Below the pieces are notes generated by a model. It was not told where the DNA came from and did no database searches. It saw only the letters and a program-made list of their open reading frames with translations. Shown piece by piece: positions 1-10,796 of a stretch of DNA of 16,266 nt (positions within the stretch are counted from its first letter, which is position 1; the number at the start of each line of letters is the position of its first letter). The translations under genes were made by a program, and so were the position numbers. Origin of the DNA: Kiloniellales bacterium (lineage in GTDB: Bacteria; Pseudomonadota; Alphaproteobacteria; Kiloniellales; JAKSBE01); assembly GCA_030067055.1 (NCBI GenBank), contig JASJAL010000047.1, positions 1-16,266 on the forward strand. Reading direction: 5' to 3'.

Positions 1-456
1 TGGCGCGGGGTTCTGCGCGACGCCTGGGCTAACTACCGGGACGAATCCTTCATCCGGCAGTACCTCAGCCCGCGCCTGATCCGCGAGTTCAAGCTGTTCC
101 TGCTGAACGACGATTCGCGCGACAAGTACTACGAGGTCGGCGCGATCCACGACGAGCGGGGCTATCGCGTGGTCCGCGACAAGCTCGCGACAGCCTACGA
201 TATTTCGCAGAACGAGCCGGACATCCAGGTCGTCGACGTCGACCTCAAGGGCGACCGCGAGCTGGTGTTGCGCCACAACGTGCGCGACGGCATCCCCCTG
301 GACGAGAAGAATCGGGACGAGGTCCTGGCCCAGGTCCGCCGGCTCTGGGGCTACGACGTCCGGCTCGCCGGTGTCGATGCGGAAAGCGAAAAGACCCTCT
401 ACGAGTCCCGCTCCGTCGCCCAGCGCGCCAAGAAGGACGACAAGGCAAACCCCTGA
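1..456 (+). CDS. spoVR: SpoVR family protein, C-terminal part (5' end outside window)
   Basis: The first reading frame is open from base 1 to a TGA at 454-456 and gives 151 residues without a start, so the gene begins left of the window. The segment reads YLSPRLIREFKLF near its beginning, followed by a YYEVGAIHDERGYR segment, which I recognise as the conserved C-terminal half of SpoVR/YcgB proteins; the full-length family is about 500 residues. The biochemical role is not settled. SpoVR is needed for spore cortex formation in Bacillus. In proteobacteria it is usually co-transcribed with the PrkA-type serine kinase (yeaG) and yeaH, and linked to stress or stationary phase. Those partners would lie to the left; this is family knowledge, not seen here. 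The tail is rich in Lys, Asp and Glu. A hairpin starts nine bases after the stop. Confidence 0.9.
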   Translation, partial: WRGVLRDAWANYRDESFIRQYLSPRLIREFKLFLLNDDSRDKYYEVGAIHDERGYRVVRDKLATAYDISQNEPDIQVVDVDLKGDRELVLRHNVRDGIPLDEKNRDEVLAQVRRLWGYDVRLAGVDAESEKTLYESRSVAQRAKKDDKANP

Positions 457-464
457 AGCAAAAT

Positions 465-491
465 CGGCTCAGACTGAATCAATCTGAGCCG
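465..491 (-). terminator. Intrinsic terminator between the convergent spoVR and adenine deaminase genes
   Basis: There is a perfect 9-bp inverted repeat, CGGCTCAGA (465-473) and TCTGAGCCG (483-491), with a 9-base loop. Read on the minus strand, the stem is followed by ATTTTGCTT, a T-rich tract, so it best fits termination of the leftward adenine deaminase gene 75 bases after its stop. On the plus strand it begins nine bases after the spoVR stop but the following sequence is only weakly T-rich. It may therefore act in both directions, less efficiently for spoVR. Confidence 0.65.
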
Positions 492-565
492 TGAATCTTG
501 AGCTACTTCAACGAATGAGAGCATGTTTCACGCATCGCTCCAATGCGGTGTGACGCGATCATTCT

Positions 566-2251
<1,686 letters not shown>

Positions 2252-2272
2252 TTATACCAAGGAGCCGCCGCC

Positions 2273-2686
2273 TCAGCCAATGATCGCCCAGAAGATCAGC
2301 AGATTGCCGATCCAGCCCACGGCAAAAGCCAGGGTGCGCAGCCAGGGAATGCCGGCGATATGGACCACGGTCTGTACGATCCGGGCCCAGAAGAAGAGCT
2401 GTACGCCAAGGGCTGCGAGGTCGCTGGCCACCCCGGCGACCTGGGCGATCAGGACCAGGGCCGCGAAGGGCACCAGGTTCTCCACCAGGTTCATGTGCGC
2501 CCTGTGGCAACGCTGCGCCCAGGCCGGCAGGTCGTCGTAGAAACCGGTCGGATAGCTCACCGCGCGGCTCAGCCCGCGGGTCCTGATCTCCGCCAGGATG
2601 TAAGGGATCCAGAGCAGGAGCGACAGCAGCGCCGTATAGGCCAGGTAGCGCAGCTCGATGTTCAGCAGCAGCAGGTCCGACGGCAT
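2273..2686 (-). CDS. MAPEG family integral membrane protein
   Basis: 137 residues with four hydrophobic segments, at about 10-32, 68-88, 91-110 and 117-136, which is the size and topology of the MAPEG family (eicosanoid and glutathione metabolism proteins). The loop after helix 1 contains RAHMNLVENL (residues 62-71), matching the family's conserved Arg/His/Asn/Glu motif (R62, H64, N66, E69) that in glutathione-using members contributes to the active site. Bacterial MAPEG proteins may be membrane glutathione transferases or peroxidases, but the substrate of this one is unknown. The ATG at 2686 is preceded by GGGAGG at good spacing. Its end faces the hpt end with 54 bases between, and I see no hairpin there. 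The family call is firm; the activity is open. Confidence 0.85.
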   Translation of the reverse strand: MPSDLLLLNIELRYLAYTALLSLLLWIPYILAEIRTRGLSRAVSYPTGFYDDLPAWAQRCHRAHMNLVENLVPFAALVLIAQVAGVASDLAALGVQLFFWARIVQTVVHIAGIPWLRTLAFAVGWIGNLLIFWAIIG

Positions 2687-2837
2687 CTATGCCTCCCGAT
2701 GATGGTGACCGATCGCGCGCAAGTCGCGCGCCGAGCGCAGTCTATCCGAACGCGGCCGGGTGGCGAGCGAGCAATTCCCGGCAGGCGCGAGCGCGGTTGG
2801 GGCACAGGGCCGAGGCAGAAACGCGGCGGCGAAACCT

Positions 2838-4271
2838 TCAGGACCGCAGGGACTCCAGGTCGGGGAGCGGCCGCGACATCTCGGCGTGACCCGCCATATG
2901 GCGCTCCAGGGCGGCCGCGATCCGCAGCAGACCGGCGTCGTCCTGACAGCGACCGACGATCTGGATGCCGAACGGCAGGCCGCGATGGTCGCGCCCGCAG
3001 GGCAGCACCACCACCGGATGGGTGGTCATGGTGATGCCGTAGGTGATCGCCAGCCAGCGCATGTAGGTATCCATGGCCAAGCCGCTGATCTCGGTCACGT
3101 AGAGTTGCTCGTGCGGGAAGGGCGACACCGAGCAGGCCGGGCAAATCAGGACGTCGATCTCGTCGTAGAGCTGGAGAAAACGCCGGTAGGCCTTGGTCTG
3201 CTCGGCGTGGGCCCAGGCGATGTCCGAGGCGGTATAGACCAGGCCGCGCTCCAGGTTGTCGATCACGTTGGGGCCGAGCTCGTCGCGGTGCTGCTCGATC
3301 CGCTCCGCGTGGGCGGCCAAGAAGTTGACCCCGCGCAGGATCTCGAAGACCTCGTGTACCGGCCCCAGGTCCGGGTCACGCGCCTCGCAGGCGGCGAAGG
3401 CCGGCGCAATGGCGGCCATACGCTCGCGGAACACCGCGCGGATCTGGTCGTCCACCGGGGCGCAGCCGAGGTCCTCGGAGGTCGCGACTCTGAGGCTCGA
3501 GAGGTCGATCTCTTCCGCGAGCTCGCCCAGCTCTGGATCCAGGGCCTGGGAGAAGGGATCCCGCGGGTCCCAATCGACCTGCGAGCGGAACAGCAGGGCG
3601 GTGTCGGCCAAGCTGCGGCCCATCGGGCCCTGGACCGGCAGCGGCGACCAGCCGACCGGCCGGTCCTCGTCCGGTACCAGCCCGGGCGAGGGCCGGTAGC
3701 CGACCACGCCGCAGAAGCCGGCCGGCGTGCGCAGGCTGCCGCCGAAGTCGGAGCCGGTCGCGAGCGGCATCATCCCGGTCGCCAGGGCCACCGCCGAACC
3801 GCCGGAGGAACCGCCGCAGGTGAGCTCGGGGTCGAAGGGATTGCCGGTCGCGCCGTAGACCTTGTTGCGGGTGTTGGCGCCGGCGCCGAACTCCGGCGTG
3901 TTGGTCTTGCCGAGCACGATGCCGCCCGCGGCGCGCAGGCTGGCCACCATGCGCTCGTCCGCCTCGGGCACGTGGTCCTTGTAGAGCAGGGAGCCGAAGG
4001 TCGTGCGCAGACCCTCGGTCGGATTGAGGTCCTTGATTCCCAGGGGCAGGCCGTGCAGCGGCCCGAGCTCCTCGCCCTCCAGGACCGCCCTCTCGGCCGC
4101 CACGGCTTCGGACCGGGCTCGCTCTTCGCAGGTCGCGACCACCGCGTTCAGCGCCGGGTTCACCGCCGCGATGCGCGCCAGGCAGCTCTCCAGCAGCTCG
4201 ACCGGCGATATCTCCTTTCTGCCAATGCGCCGACGCAACTCGACCGCGTCGAGATCACACAGCTCAGTCAT
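2838..4271 (-). CDS. Amidase signature family hydrolase
   Basis: 477 residues, a normal length for an amidase signature enzyme, which hydrolyses a C-N amide bond in the cytosol using a Ser-cisSer-Lys triad. All three residues are visible: K80 in LGIKD, the cis-serine S155 in GGSSGGSA, and the nucleophile S179 in GSDFGGSLR. The 24-residue spacing between the two serines is standard. The rest of the core (GKTNTPEFG, LRTPAGFCG) is also typical. The substrate cannot be read from sequence, and this broad family includes aryl- and alkyl-amide hydrolases as well as GatA. No gatB or gatC is nearby, so a tRNA amidotransferase role is unlikely. It follows the M20 peptidase gene by 54 bases on the same strand, so the two are probably co-transcribed and may degrade one amide- or peptide-containing nutrient. 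The ATG at 4271 has AAAGGGAT upstream. Confidence 0.88.
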   Translation of the reverse strand: MTELCDLDAVELRRRIGRKEISPVELLESCLARIAAVNPALNAVVATCEERARSEAVAAERAVLEGEELGPLHGLPLGIKDLNPTEGLRTTFGSLLYKDHVPEADERMVASLRAAGGIVLGKTNTPEFGAGANTRNKVYGATGNPFDPELTCGGSSGGSAVALATGMMPLATGSDFGGSLRTPAGFCGVVGYRPSPGLVPDEDRPVGWSPLPVQGPMGRSLADTALLFRSQVDWDPRDPFSQALDPELGELAEEIDLSSLRVATSEDLGCAPVDDQIRAVFRERMAAIAPAFAACEARDPDLGPVHEVFEILRGVNFLAAHAERIEQHRDELGPNVIDNLERGLVYTASDIAWAHAEQTKAYRRFLQLYDEIDVLICPACSVSPFPHEQLYVTEISGLAMDTYMRWLAITYGITMTTHPVVVLPCGRDHRGLPFGIQIVGRCQDDAGLLRIAAALERHMAGHAEMSRPLPDLESLRS

Positions 4272-4325
4272 GTCTATCCCTTTCGTCTTCTTTTTTTGTT
4301 GTCGCTTTCGCGTCTTGCTTTTTTT
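4272..4325 (-). other. A-rich linker between the M20 peptidase and amidase genes
   Basis: On the coding (minus) strand this 54-base linker begins directly after the M20 TAG stop with a run of seven A, contains CGCGAAAGCG (a small stem with a GAAA loop), then a second run of seven A and the AAAGGGAT ribosome binding site. It is far richer in A than the surrounding high-GC coding sequence. It probably provides an unstructured translation start for the amidase; no promoter boxes are evident. Confidence 0.45.
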
Positions 4326-5714
4326 CTATCCTGCGGGCGTACCTCCGTTGCCCAGGTCCCAGAACAGGCCGGTCATGATCTGCAGCGCCTCCCGCGAGAC
4401 CGGCTCGAGAATGTGCTCGTCCGGCGCATGCTGCGAGCAGGAGGCATAGGAGTGCGGCACCCAGATGGTCGGCAGGCCCAGCACCTCGGCGAAGACGTCG
4501 TTGGGCAGGGAGCCGCCCAGGTTGGGCAGCACCGCCACCGGTTTTCCCGAGGTCGATTCCAGCGAGGCGATGGCCCAGCGCGCCCAGGGATGCTCGGGAT
4601 CCAGGCGGGTCGCGGCCATGATGTCCTCGGCTGGGGTGATTTCGACCATCTCAAAGCCCCTGGCATCGAGGTGCCGGCGCAGTCCGGGCATGAAGGCCTC
4701 GGGATCGCTCGGCACCACGTAGCGCAGGTGGCAATGCGCCGTGGCCCGCGGCGGAATGGCGTTGACCGGGTTGTCGGGATTGCCGGTCTTGAAGGCCAGG
4801 ACCTCGAAGGAATTCCAGGCGAAGACCCGCTCCGCCGGGGTCAGGCCCGGCTCGCCCCAGTCCGGGTCGACCTCGGGACCCTCGGGACCGCCGTCGATCT
4901 CGAGCCCGGCGACCGCGGCGCGTACCGAGTTGGGGATCGCCGGCGGCCGCCATTCCGGGACCAGGATCTCGCCGCGCGGGCCGGTCAGGCTGGCGATGGC
5001 GTGGGCCAGGATGATGCCCGGATTGGCCAGTAGCCCGCCCCAGTTCCCGGAATGATGGCCGCCGGCGCGCAGGTCCACGGTCAGGTCGAAGTTGTAGACC
5101 CCGCGCGCGCCCATGAAGATGGTCGGGCGATCGGGCGCCAGTCGCGGTCCGTCCGAGGCGATGAAGACGTCCGCGCCGAAGAGGTCCTTGTGGGCCGCGC
5201 AGAACTCACGCAGCCCCGGCGAGCCGGTCTCCTCGCTGGTCTCGACCAGCAGGACCAGGTTGAAGCCGAGGCGGCCGCGGACTTCGAGAACCGTCGCCAA
5301 AGCGGCCAGATTGATCGTGTGCTGGCCCTTGTTGTCAGCGGTGCCGCGGCCGTACCAGCGCGGGCCGACCTTCTTCAACTCCCAGGGATTGAGGCCATCC
5401 TGCCACTGGTCGTCGTAGCCCCGGACCACGTCGCCGTGGCCGTAGCTCATCACGGTCGGCAGGCCCTCGGCCTCGACCCGGGTCGCGACCAGCAAGGGCC
5501 CGCCCCGCTCGACGGGATTGTCGAAGATCCGGCAGGCGAAGCCGAGCGACTCCAGGCAGGGCTGAAGCTCGTCCGTCAGGTAGCGGTAAAGCTCCGGCTT
5601 TTGCGCCGGTTCCTGGCTCTCGGTGTGAATCGCGACCCGACGCGCCAGGTCGGCGAAGAAGCCGCCGTCGTCGAAATAGCTGGTGGCGCGCTCGATGGCG
5701 CTGGCACGGTTCAC
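4326..5714 (-). CDS. M20 family metallopeptidase / deacylase
   Basis: 462 residues of the M20 zinc peptidase family, which removes an amino acid or acyl group from peptides or N-acyl amino acids with two Zn ions. Metal and catalytic residues are in place: H93 and D95 in YGHGDVV, bridging D127 in RGTADNKGQ, the Glu pair E161/E162 in TSEETG, D188 in ASDGP, and H429 in QHAPDEH. The lid domain (about 200-330) carries the HSG histidine (H221) typical of carnosinase-like dipeptidases. It belongs to a dipeptidase/deacetylase branch distinct from the HyuC-type M20 enzyme further right. The start is GTG at 5714, with GGGAGG six bases upstream. It leads a probable two-gene unit with the amidase. Substrate is unknown; a beta-alanyl or N-acyl dipeptide is possible but unproven. 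Confidence 0.88.
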   Translation of the reverse strand: MNRASAIERATSYFDDGGFFADLARRVAIHTESQEPAQKPELYRYLTDELQPCLESLGFACRIFDNPVERGGPLLVATRVEAEGLPTVMSYGHGDVVRGYDDQWQDGLNPWELKKVGPRWYGRGTADNKGQHTINLAALATVLEVRGRLGFNLVLLVETSEETGSPGLREFCAAHKDLFGADVFIASDGPRLAPDRPTIFMGARGVYNFDLTVDLRAGGHHSGNWGGLLANPGIILAHAIASLTGPRGEILVPEWRPPAIPNSVRAAVAGLEIDGGPEGPEVDPDWGEPGLTPAERVFAWNSFEVLAFKTGNPDNPVNAIPPRATAHCHLRYVVPSDPEAFMPGLRRHLDARGFEMVEITPAEDIMAATRLDPEHPWARWAIASLESTSGKPVAVLPNLGGSLPNDVFAEVLGLPTIWVPHSYASCSQHAPDEHILEPVSREALQIMTGLFWDLGNGGTPAG

Positions 5715-5881
5715 CGCGGCCTCCCGTCGCTAACTGCTCCTAAAGGCCCGGACTCTACGCTGCTGGGTTCGCAACGCCGGGGGTGTCTGGCGCGTTCAGT
5801 CTAGCACCGAATGCCCGGCATCAGGCTGCAATGATGCAACCCTGCCTGCGCCAGCGCAGCGCAGGCCGAAGCGGACCGCGC

Positions 5882-5912
5882 CGCGGCGGCTTGGGCGCTC
5901 CCGGCCGCCGCG
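5882..5912. other. GC-rich inverted repeat between the M20 and dihydropyrimidinase genes
   Basis: A perfect 9-bp inverted repeat, CGCGGCGGC (5882-5890) and GCCGCCGCG (5904-5912), with a 13-base loop, lies just beyond the hairpin that ends the dihydropyrimidinase gene. It may reinforce termination or be a chance feature of GC-rich DNA. The rest of this roughly 200-base gap should hold the M20 gene's promoter, but I see no convincing boxes. Confidence 0.3.
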
Positions 5913-5924
5913 CAGTCCGTCCCT

Positions 5925-7614
<1,690 letters not shown>

Positions 7615-7685
7615 TTCTTCGCACCTATCCTCTTCGTCATGCAGACGGCCGCGGAATGCCCCCGCGGCACGTCTCTTTCAGCTCC

Positions 7686-8690
7686 TCAGTTTGCCATGGC
7701 CTTGTCGATCACGGCGTGGGTCCAGGCGCCCTCGGGCTCCTTGGTGATCACCGGATCGGAGCCGCCCGACAGCAGAGTCTTCACTGTACGATCATAGTCC
7801 GCCGGATCGAGCTTGCCGTCGGAGCCCTCGGTCAGCTTGTTGATCTCGCCCATCATGCGGATCTGATGCTTCTCGGTCTGGGCGCCGGTCGCGTCGTTCT
7901 CCAGCACGATCAGGGCCGCCTCCTTCTGGTTCTCGCGGGCCCAGTCCCAGCCCTTCATCGAGGCCTTGACGAAACGCGCCATGCGCTCGACGAAGGCGGC
8001 ATCGCTGAGCCGATCCTCCAGCACGTAGAGGCCGTCCTCCAGCGTCGCGACACCCTCGTCCTCGTACTTGAAGACCAGGAGGTCGTCGGCCGGAATGCCG
8101 GCATCGATGACCTGCCAGTACTCGTTATAGGTCATGGTCGAGATGCAGTCGGCCTGCTTCTGCAGCAGGGGGTCGACGTTGAAGCCCTGCTTCAGGACGG
8201 TCACGCCGTCCGAGCCGCCCTTGGTCGGGATACCGAGCTGCGACATCCAGGAGAGGAAGGGATACTCGTTGCCGAAGAACCAGACCCCCAGGGTCTTGCC
8301 CTTGAAATCGGCGGCCGCCTTGATTCCGGTCTCCTTGCGGCAGGTCAGCATCATGCCCGAGCGCTTGAAGGGCTGGGCTATGTTGACCAGGCCGACGCCC
8401 TTTTCGCGCGAGGCCAGGGCCGAGGGCATCCAGTCGATGATCACGTCGGCGCCGCCGCCGGCGATCACCTGTGGCGGCGAGATGTCCGGGCCGCCCGGGT
8501 TGATGGTGACGTCGAGTCCGGCCTCGTCGTAGAGGCCCTTCTCTTTGGCCACGTAGTAGCCGGCGAACTGGGCCTGGGTCACCCACTTGAGCTGCAGGGT
8601 GACCTCGTCGGCGGCCTGGGCCGAGACGGCCGCGAGCGCCAGCGCCCCTGCCGCAAGTGTGGTGACGAGAGTGGTTGTGCGTTTCTTCAT
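7686..8690 (-). CDS. ABC transporter substrate-binding protein, NMT1/THI5-like
   Basis: 334 residues including a Sec signal peptide: MKKRTTT, a hydrophobic Ala/Leu stretch, and a likely cut after A26 in SAQA-ADEV. The mature protein opens with VTLQLKWVTQAQFAGYYVAKEKGLY, the classic start of the NMT1/THI5-like periplasmic binding fold, followed by PQVIAGGGADVII and the FKGKTLGVWFFGNE hinge region. Relatives bind thiamine pyrimidine precursors, riboflavin, aliphatic sulfonates and other small molecules. Given its operon partners, a pyrimidine, dihydropyrimidine or hydantoin ligand is the best guess. The ATG at 8690 is preferred over one nine codons upstream (8717) because AAAGGAG lies seven bases ahead of it and the basic n-region follows directly. 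Permease and ATPase genes sit just upstream in the same operon. Confidence 0.9.
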   Translation of the reverse strand: MKKRTTTLVTTLAAGALALAAVSAQAADEVTLQLKWVTQAQFAGYYVAKEKGLYDEAGLDVTINPGGPDISPPQVIAGGGADVIIDWMPSALASREKGVGLVNIAQPFKRSGMMLTCRKETGIKAAADFKGKTLGVWFFGNEYPFLSWMSQLGIPTKGGSDGVTVLKQGFNVDPLLQKQADCISTMTYNEYWQVIDAGIPADDLLVFKYEDEGVATLEDGLYVLEDRLSDAAFVERMARFVKASMKGWDWARENQKEAALIVLENDATGAQTEKHQIRMMGEINKLTEGSDGKLDPADYDRTVKTLLSGGSDPVITKEPEGAWTHAVIDKAMAN

Positions 8691-8730
8691 CGGTTTTCTC
8701 CTTTGAGCCTCCCCCATTATCGCGATCTGG

Positions 8731-9876
8731 TCACCGCCTCTCTCGGTAGGAGGGGTGCCAGAAGGTGACGCCGCGTTCGGCCAGCGCCACCAGTCCGTAG
8801 AAGGCGGACCCCGCCAGGGCCGCCATGACGATCTCCGCCCAGACCATGTCGACGTTCATGCGCCCGACCTCGGTCGAGATCCGGAAGCCCATGCCGACGA
8901 TGGGCGTGCCGAAGAACTCCGCCACGATGGCGCCGATCAGCGCCAAGGTCGAGTTGATCTTGAGGGCGTTGAAGATGAAGGGCATGGCCGCCGGCAGCCG
9001 CAGCTTCAACAGGGTGTGCCAGTAGCCGGCGCCGTAGGACTGCATCAGGTCCCGCTCCAGCGCGCCGGCGGCGGCCAGGCCGGTGACCGTGTTGACCAGC
9101 ATCGGGAAGAAGGTCATGACCACGACCACCGCCGCCTTGGACTGCCAGTCGAATCCGAACCACATGACCATGATCGGCGCGATGCCGACGATCGGCAGGG
9201 CCGACACCAGGTTGCCGAGCGGCAGCAGGCCGCGCTGCAGGAAGGGCACCCGGTCGACCAGGATCGCGACCAGGAAGGCGCTGCCGCAGCCCAGGACATA
9301 GCCCGAGATCACCGCCTTTATGAAGGTCTGGTGGAAGTCCGCCGCCAGGATGTCGAGCGAGCCGGCGATTCGTTCGCCGATCATGCTTGGCGGCGGCAGC
9401 AGGACCTGGGGCACGCCGAAGCCGACCGTCACCACCTCCCAGAGGAAGACCAGCCAGAGCCCGAAGGCGGCCGGTACCAGCAGGTCGACCAGGCGCTGCA
9501 CCCCTCGATCCAGGCTGCGGAACTCGGCGATCCCGTCGATCGCCCGCCAGGCCGCGGCCCAGAGCGCCAGGACCAGGAGCCAGAAGCCGGACCCGACGGA
9601 CCCGGCGAGGCCACGGTTGTGCAGCAGGTGCAGCGCCAGCCCGGCGCCGAGCACCACCAGGATAAGCAACAGCAGGGTCGCCGAAGATGCCGCCGGCCGC
9701 CGCCAGGCGAACCAGGTCGAGACTGCGATCAGGACCAGCAGATAGCCGGCGGCGATCGGGAAGCTCCAAAGGAACAATGTCTCACCCTCCGCCGCCCCCG
9801 GCCCGAGGGGCGCGAAGACGGCGATGAGCGCCAGCAGCGCCGCCAAAGCCGTCCAGGGCTCGAAACGGCCGATCAC
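8731..9876 (-). CDS. ABC transporter permease with extra N-terminal membrane region
   Basis: 381 residues, about 110-120 longer than a normal SsuC/ThiX-type permease. The C-terminal portion (from about 130) is a standard BPD-type permease: VPQVLLPPPSMIGERI, a run of helices, and the ATPase-contacting loop DLMQSYGAGYWHTLLKLRLPAAMPF (about 276-300). The N-terminal part adds four predicted hydrophobic helices, at about 9-25, 37-55, 66-84 and 95-112, before a short charged linker and the first core helix (about 131-155). The start is GTG at 9876, overlapping the TGA of the preceding permease gene by four bases (GTGA), which implies translational coupling. It is the inner-membrane partner of the other permease, the ATPase and the NMT1-like binding protein. 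The role of the extension is unknown; a later internal start seems unlikely given the coupled GTG. Confidence 0.9.
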   Translation of the reverse strand: MIGRFEPWTALAALLALIAVFAPLGPGAAEGETLFLWSFPIAAGYLLVLIAVSTWFAWRRPAASSATLLLLILVVLGAGLALHLLHNRGLAGSVGSGFWLLVLALWAAAWRAIDGIAEFRSLDRGVQRLVDLLVPAAFGLWLVFLWEVVTVGFGVPQVLLPPPSMIGERIAGSLDILAADFHQTFIKAVISGYVLGCGSAFLVAILVDRVPFLQRGLLPLGNLVSALPIVGIAPIMVMWFGFDWQSKAAVVVVMTFFPMLVNTVTGLAAAGALERDLMQSYGAGYWHTLLKLRLPAAMPFIFNALKINSTLALIGAIVAEFFGTPIVGMGFRISTEVGRMNVDMVWAEIVMAALAGSAFYGLVALAERGVTFWHPSYRERR

Positions 9877-10796
9877 GCCCGGCCTCCCATGCGCCGCAGC
9901 ACGAGCCGCTCGCCAGCGCCAACCAGGGCGACCATGATCGCCGCCAGGAAGGCCGCGGTCAGCAGTGCCGACCAGATCTGGATCGTCTGGCCGTAGTAGG
10001 AGCCGGCCAGCAGCCGCGCGCCGAGGCCGGCCTGGGCCCCGGTCGGCAGCTCGCCCACGATGGCGCCGACCAGGCTGATCGCGATCGCGACCTTGAGGCT
10101 GGTGAAAAGGAAAGGCAGCGCGCTCGGCCAGCGCAGCATCCAGAAGGTCTGCCAGCGGCTGGCGCTGTAGGTCCGCATCAGGTCCATCTGCAGGGGATCG
10201 GGCGAGCGCAGGCCCTTGACCATGCCGATGGTCACCGGAAAGAAGCAGAGGTAGGTCGAGATGATCGCCTTGGGCACCAGGCCCTTGAGGCCGATCGCGC
10301 CCAGCACCACCACGATCATCGGCGCGATCGCCAGGATCGGGATGGTCTGAGAGGAGATCACCCAGGGCATCAGGCTCTTGTCCAGGCTGCGCACGTGGAC
10401 GATGCCGACCGCCAGCAGGATGCCGAGCCCGGTGCCGATGGCGAAGCCGAGCAGGGTCGAGGACAGGGTGACCCAGGAATGGAAGACCAGGCTGCGCTTG
10501 GAAGTGATCCTCTTGTCCAGGATGGTCGCCTTCATCTCGGCCAGGACCTGGTGCGGCGCCGGCAGCACCGGGCGCTCCTGGGCTAGGGTCGCGGCGACCA
10601 GATCGGCCGTGCCCCAGTCGACTTTCTGGCGCTCGAAGGTATCGATCTGGAAGGGCGCGTTCATGAACACCGCGCCGGCGTACCAGAGGACCAGGATCGC
10701 CAGGACCACCACCGCGACCGGCCCGCTCCGCCCGGCGAGGAGCCGGGCCAGGAGGCCCGGATCCGAAGCCGGCGCGGCGAGGGCCTCAGTCGTCAT
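9873..10796 (-). CDS. ABC transporter permease
   Basis: 307 residues, a BPD-type inner-membrane permease of the SsuC/TauC/ThiX-like group. One hydrophobic segment at about 27-46 is followed by a periplasmic stretch of some 55 residues containing PVLPAPHQVLAEM, then the core helices from about 108. The EAA-type loop facing the ATPase is recognisable at about 204-230 (MDLMRTYSASRWQTFW, LRWPSALPF). The ATG at 10796 overlaps the end of the ATPase gene by 11 bases, and its own stop overlaps the next permease start by four. With the second, non-identical permease it probably forms a heterodimeric channel. Substrate specificity is inferred only from the pyrimidine-catabolic operon. Confidence 0.92.
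   Translation of the reverse strand: MTTEALAAPASDPGLLARLLAGRSGPVAVVVLAILVLWYAGAVFMNAPFQIDTFERQKVDWGTADLVAATLAQERPVLPAPHQVLAEMKATILDKRITSKRSLVFHSWVTLSSTLLGFAIGTGLGILLAVGIVHVRSLDKSLMPWVISSQTIPILAIAPMIVVVLGAIGLKGLVPKAIISTYLCFFPVTIGMVKGLRSPDPLQMDLMRTYSASRWQTFWMLRWPSALPFLFTSLKVAIAISLVGAIVGELPTGAQAGLGARLLAGSYYGQTIQIWSALLTAAFLAAIMVALVGAGERLVLRRMGGRA

Noticed and set aside
2760..5033. Very long rightward open frame (757 residues) across the amidase and M20 genes
   Set aside because: It runs antisense to two genes with complete catalytic motifs, and its translation is Gly/Arg/Gln/Val/Asp-rich with no recognisable domain. Such frames are expected opposite coding sequence with strong G/C third-position bias.
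5825..5836. TGCAATGATGCA palindrome-like element upstream of the M20 gene as an operator
   Set aside because: The arms are only four bases long, no promoter boxes surround it, and it matches no operator I can name with confidence.
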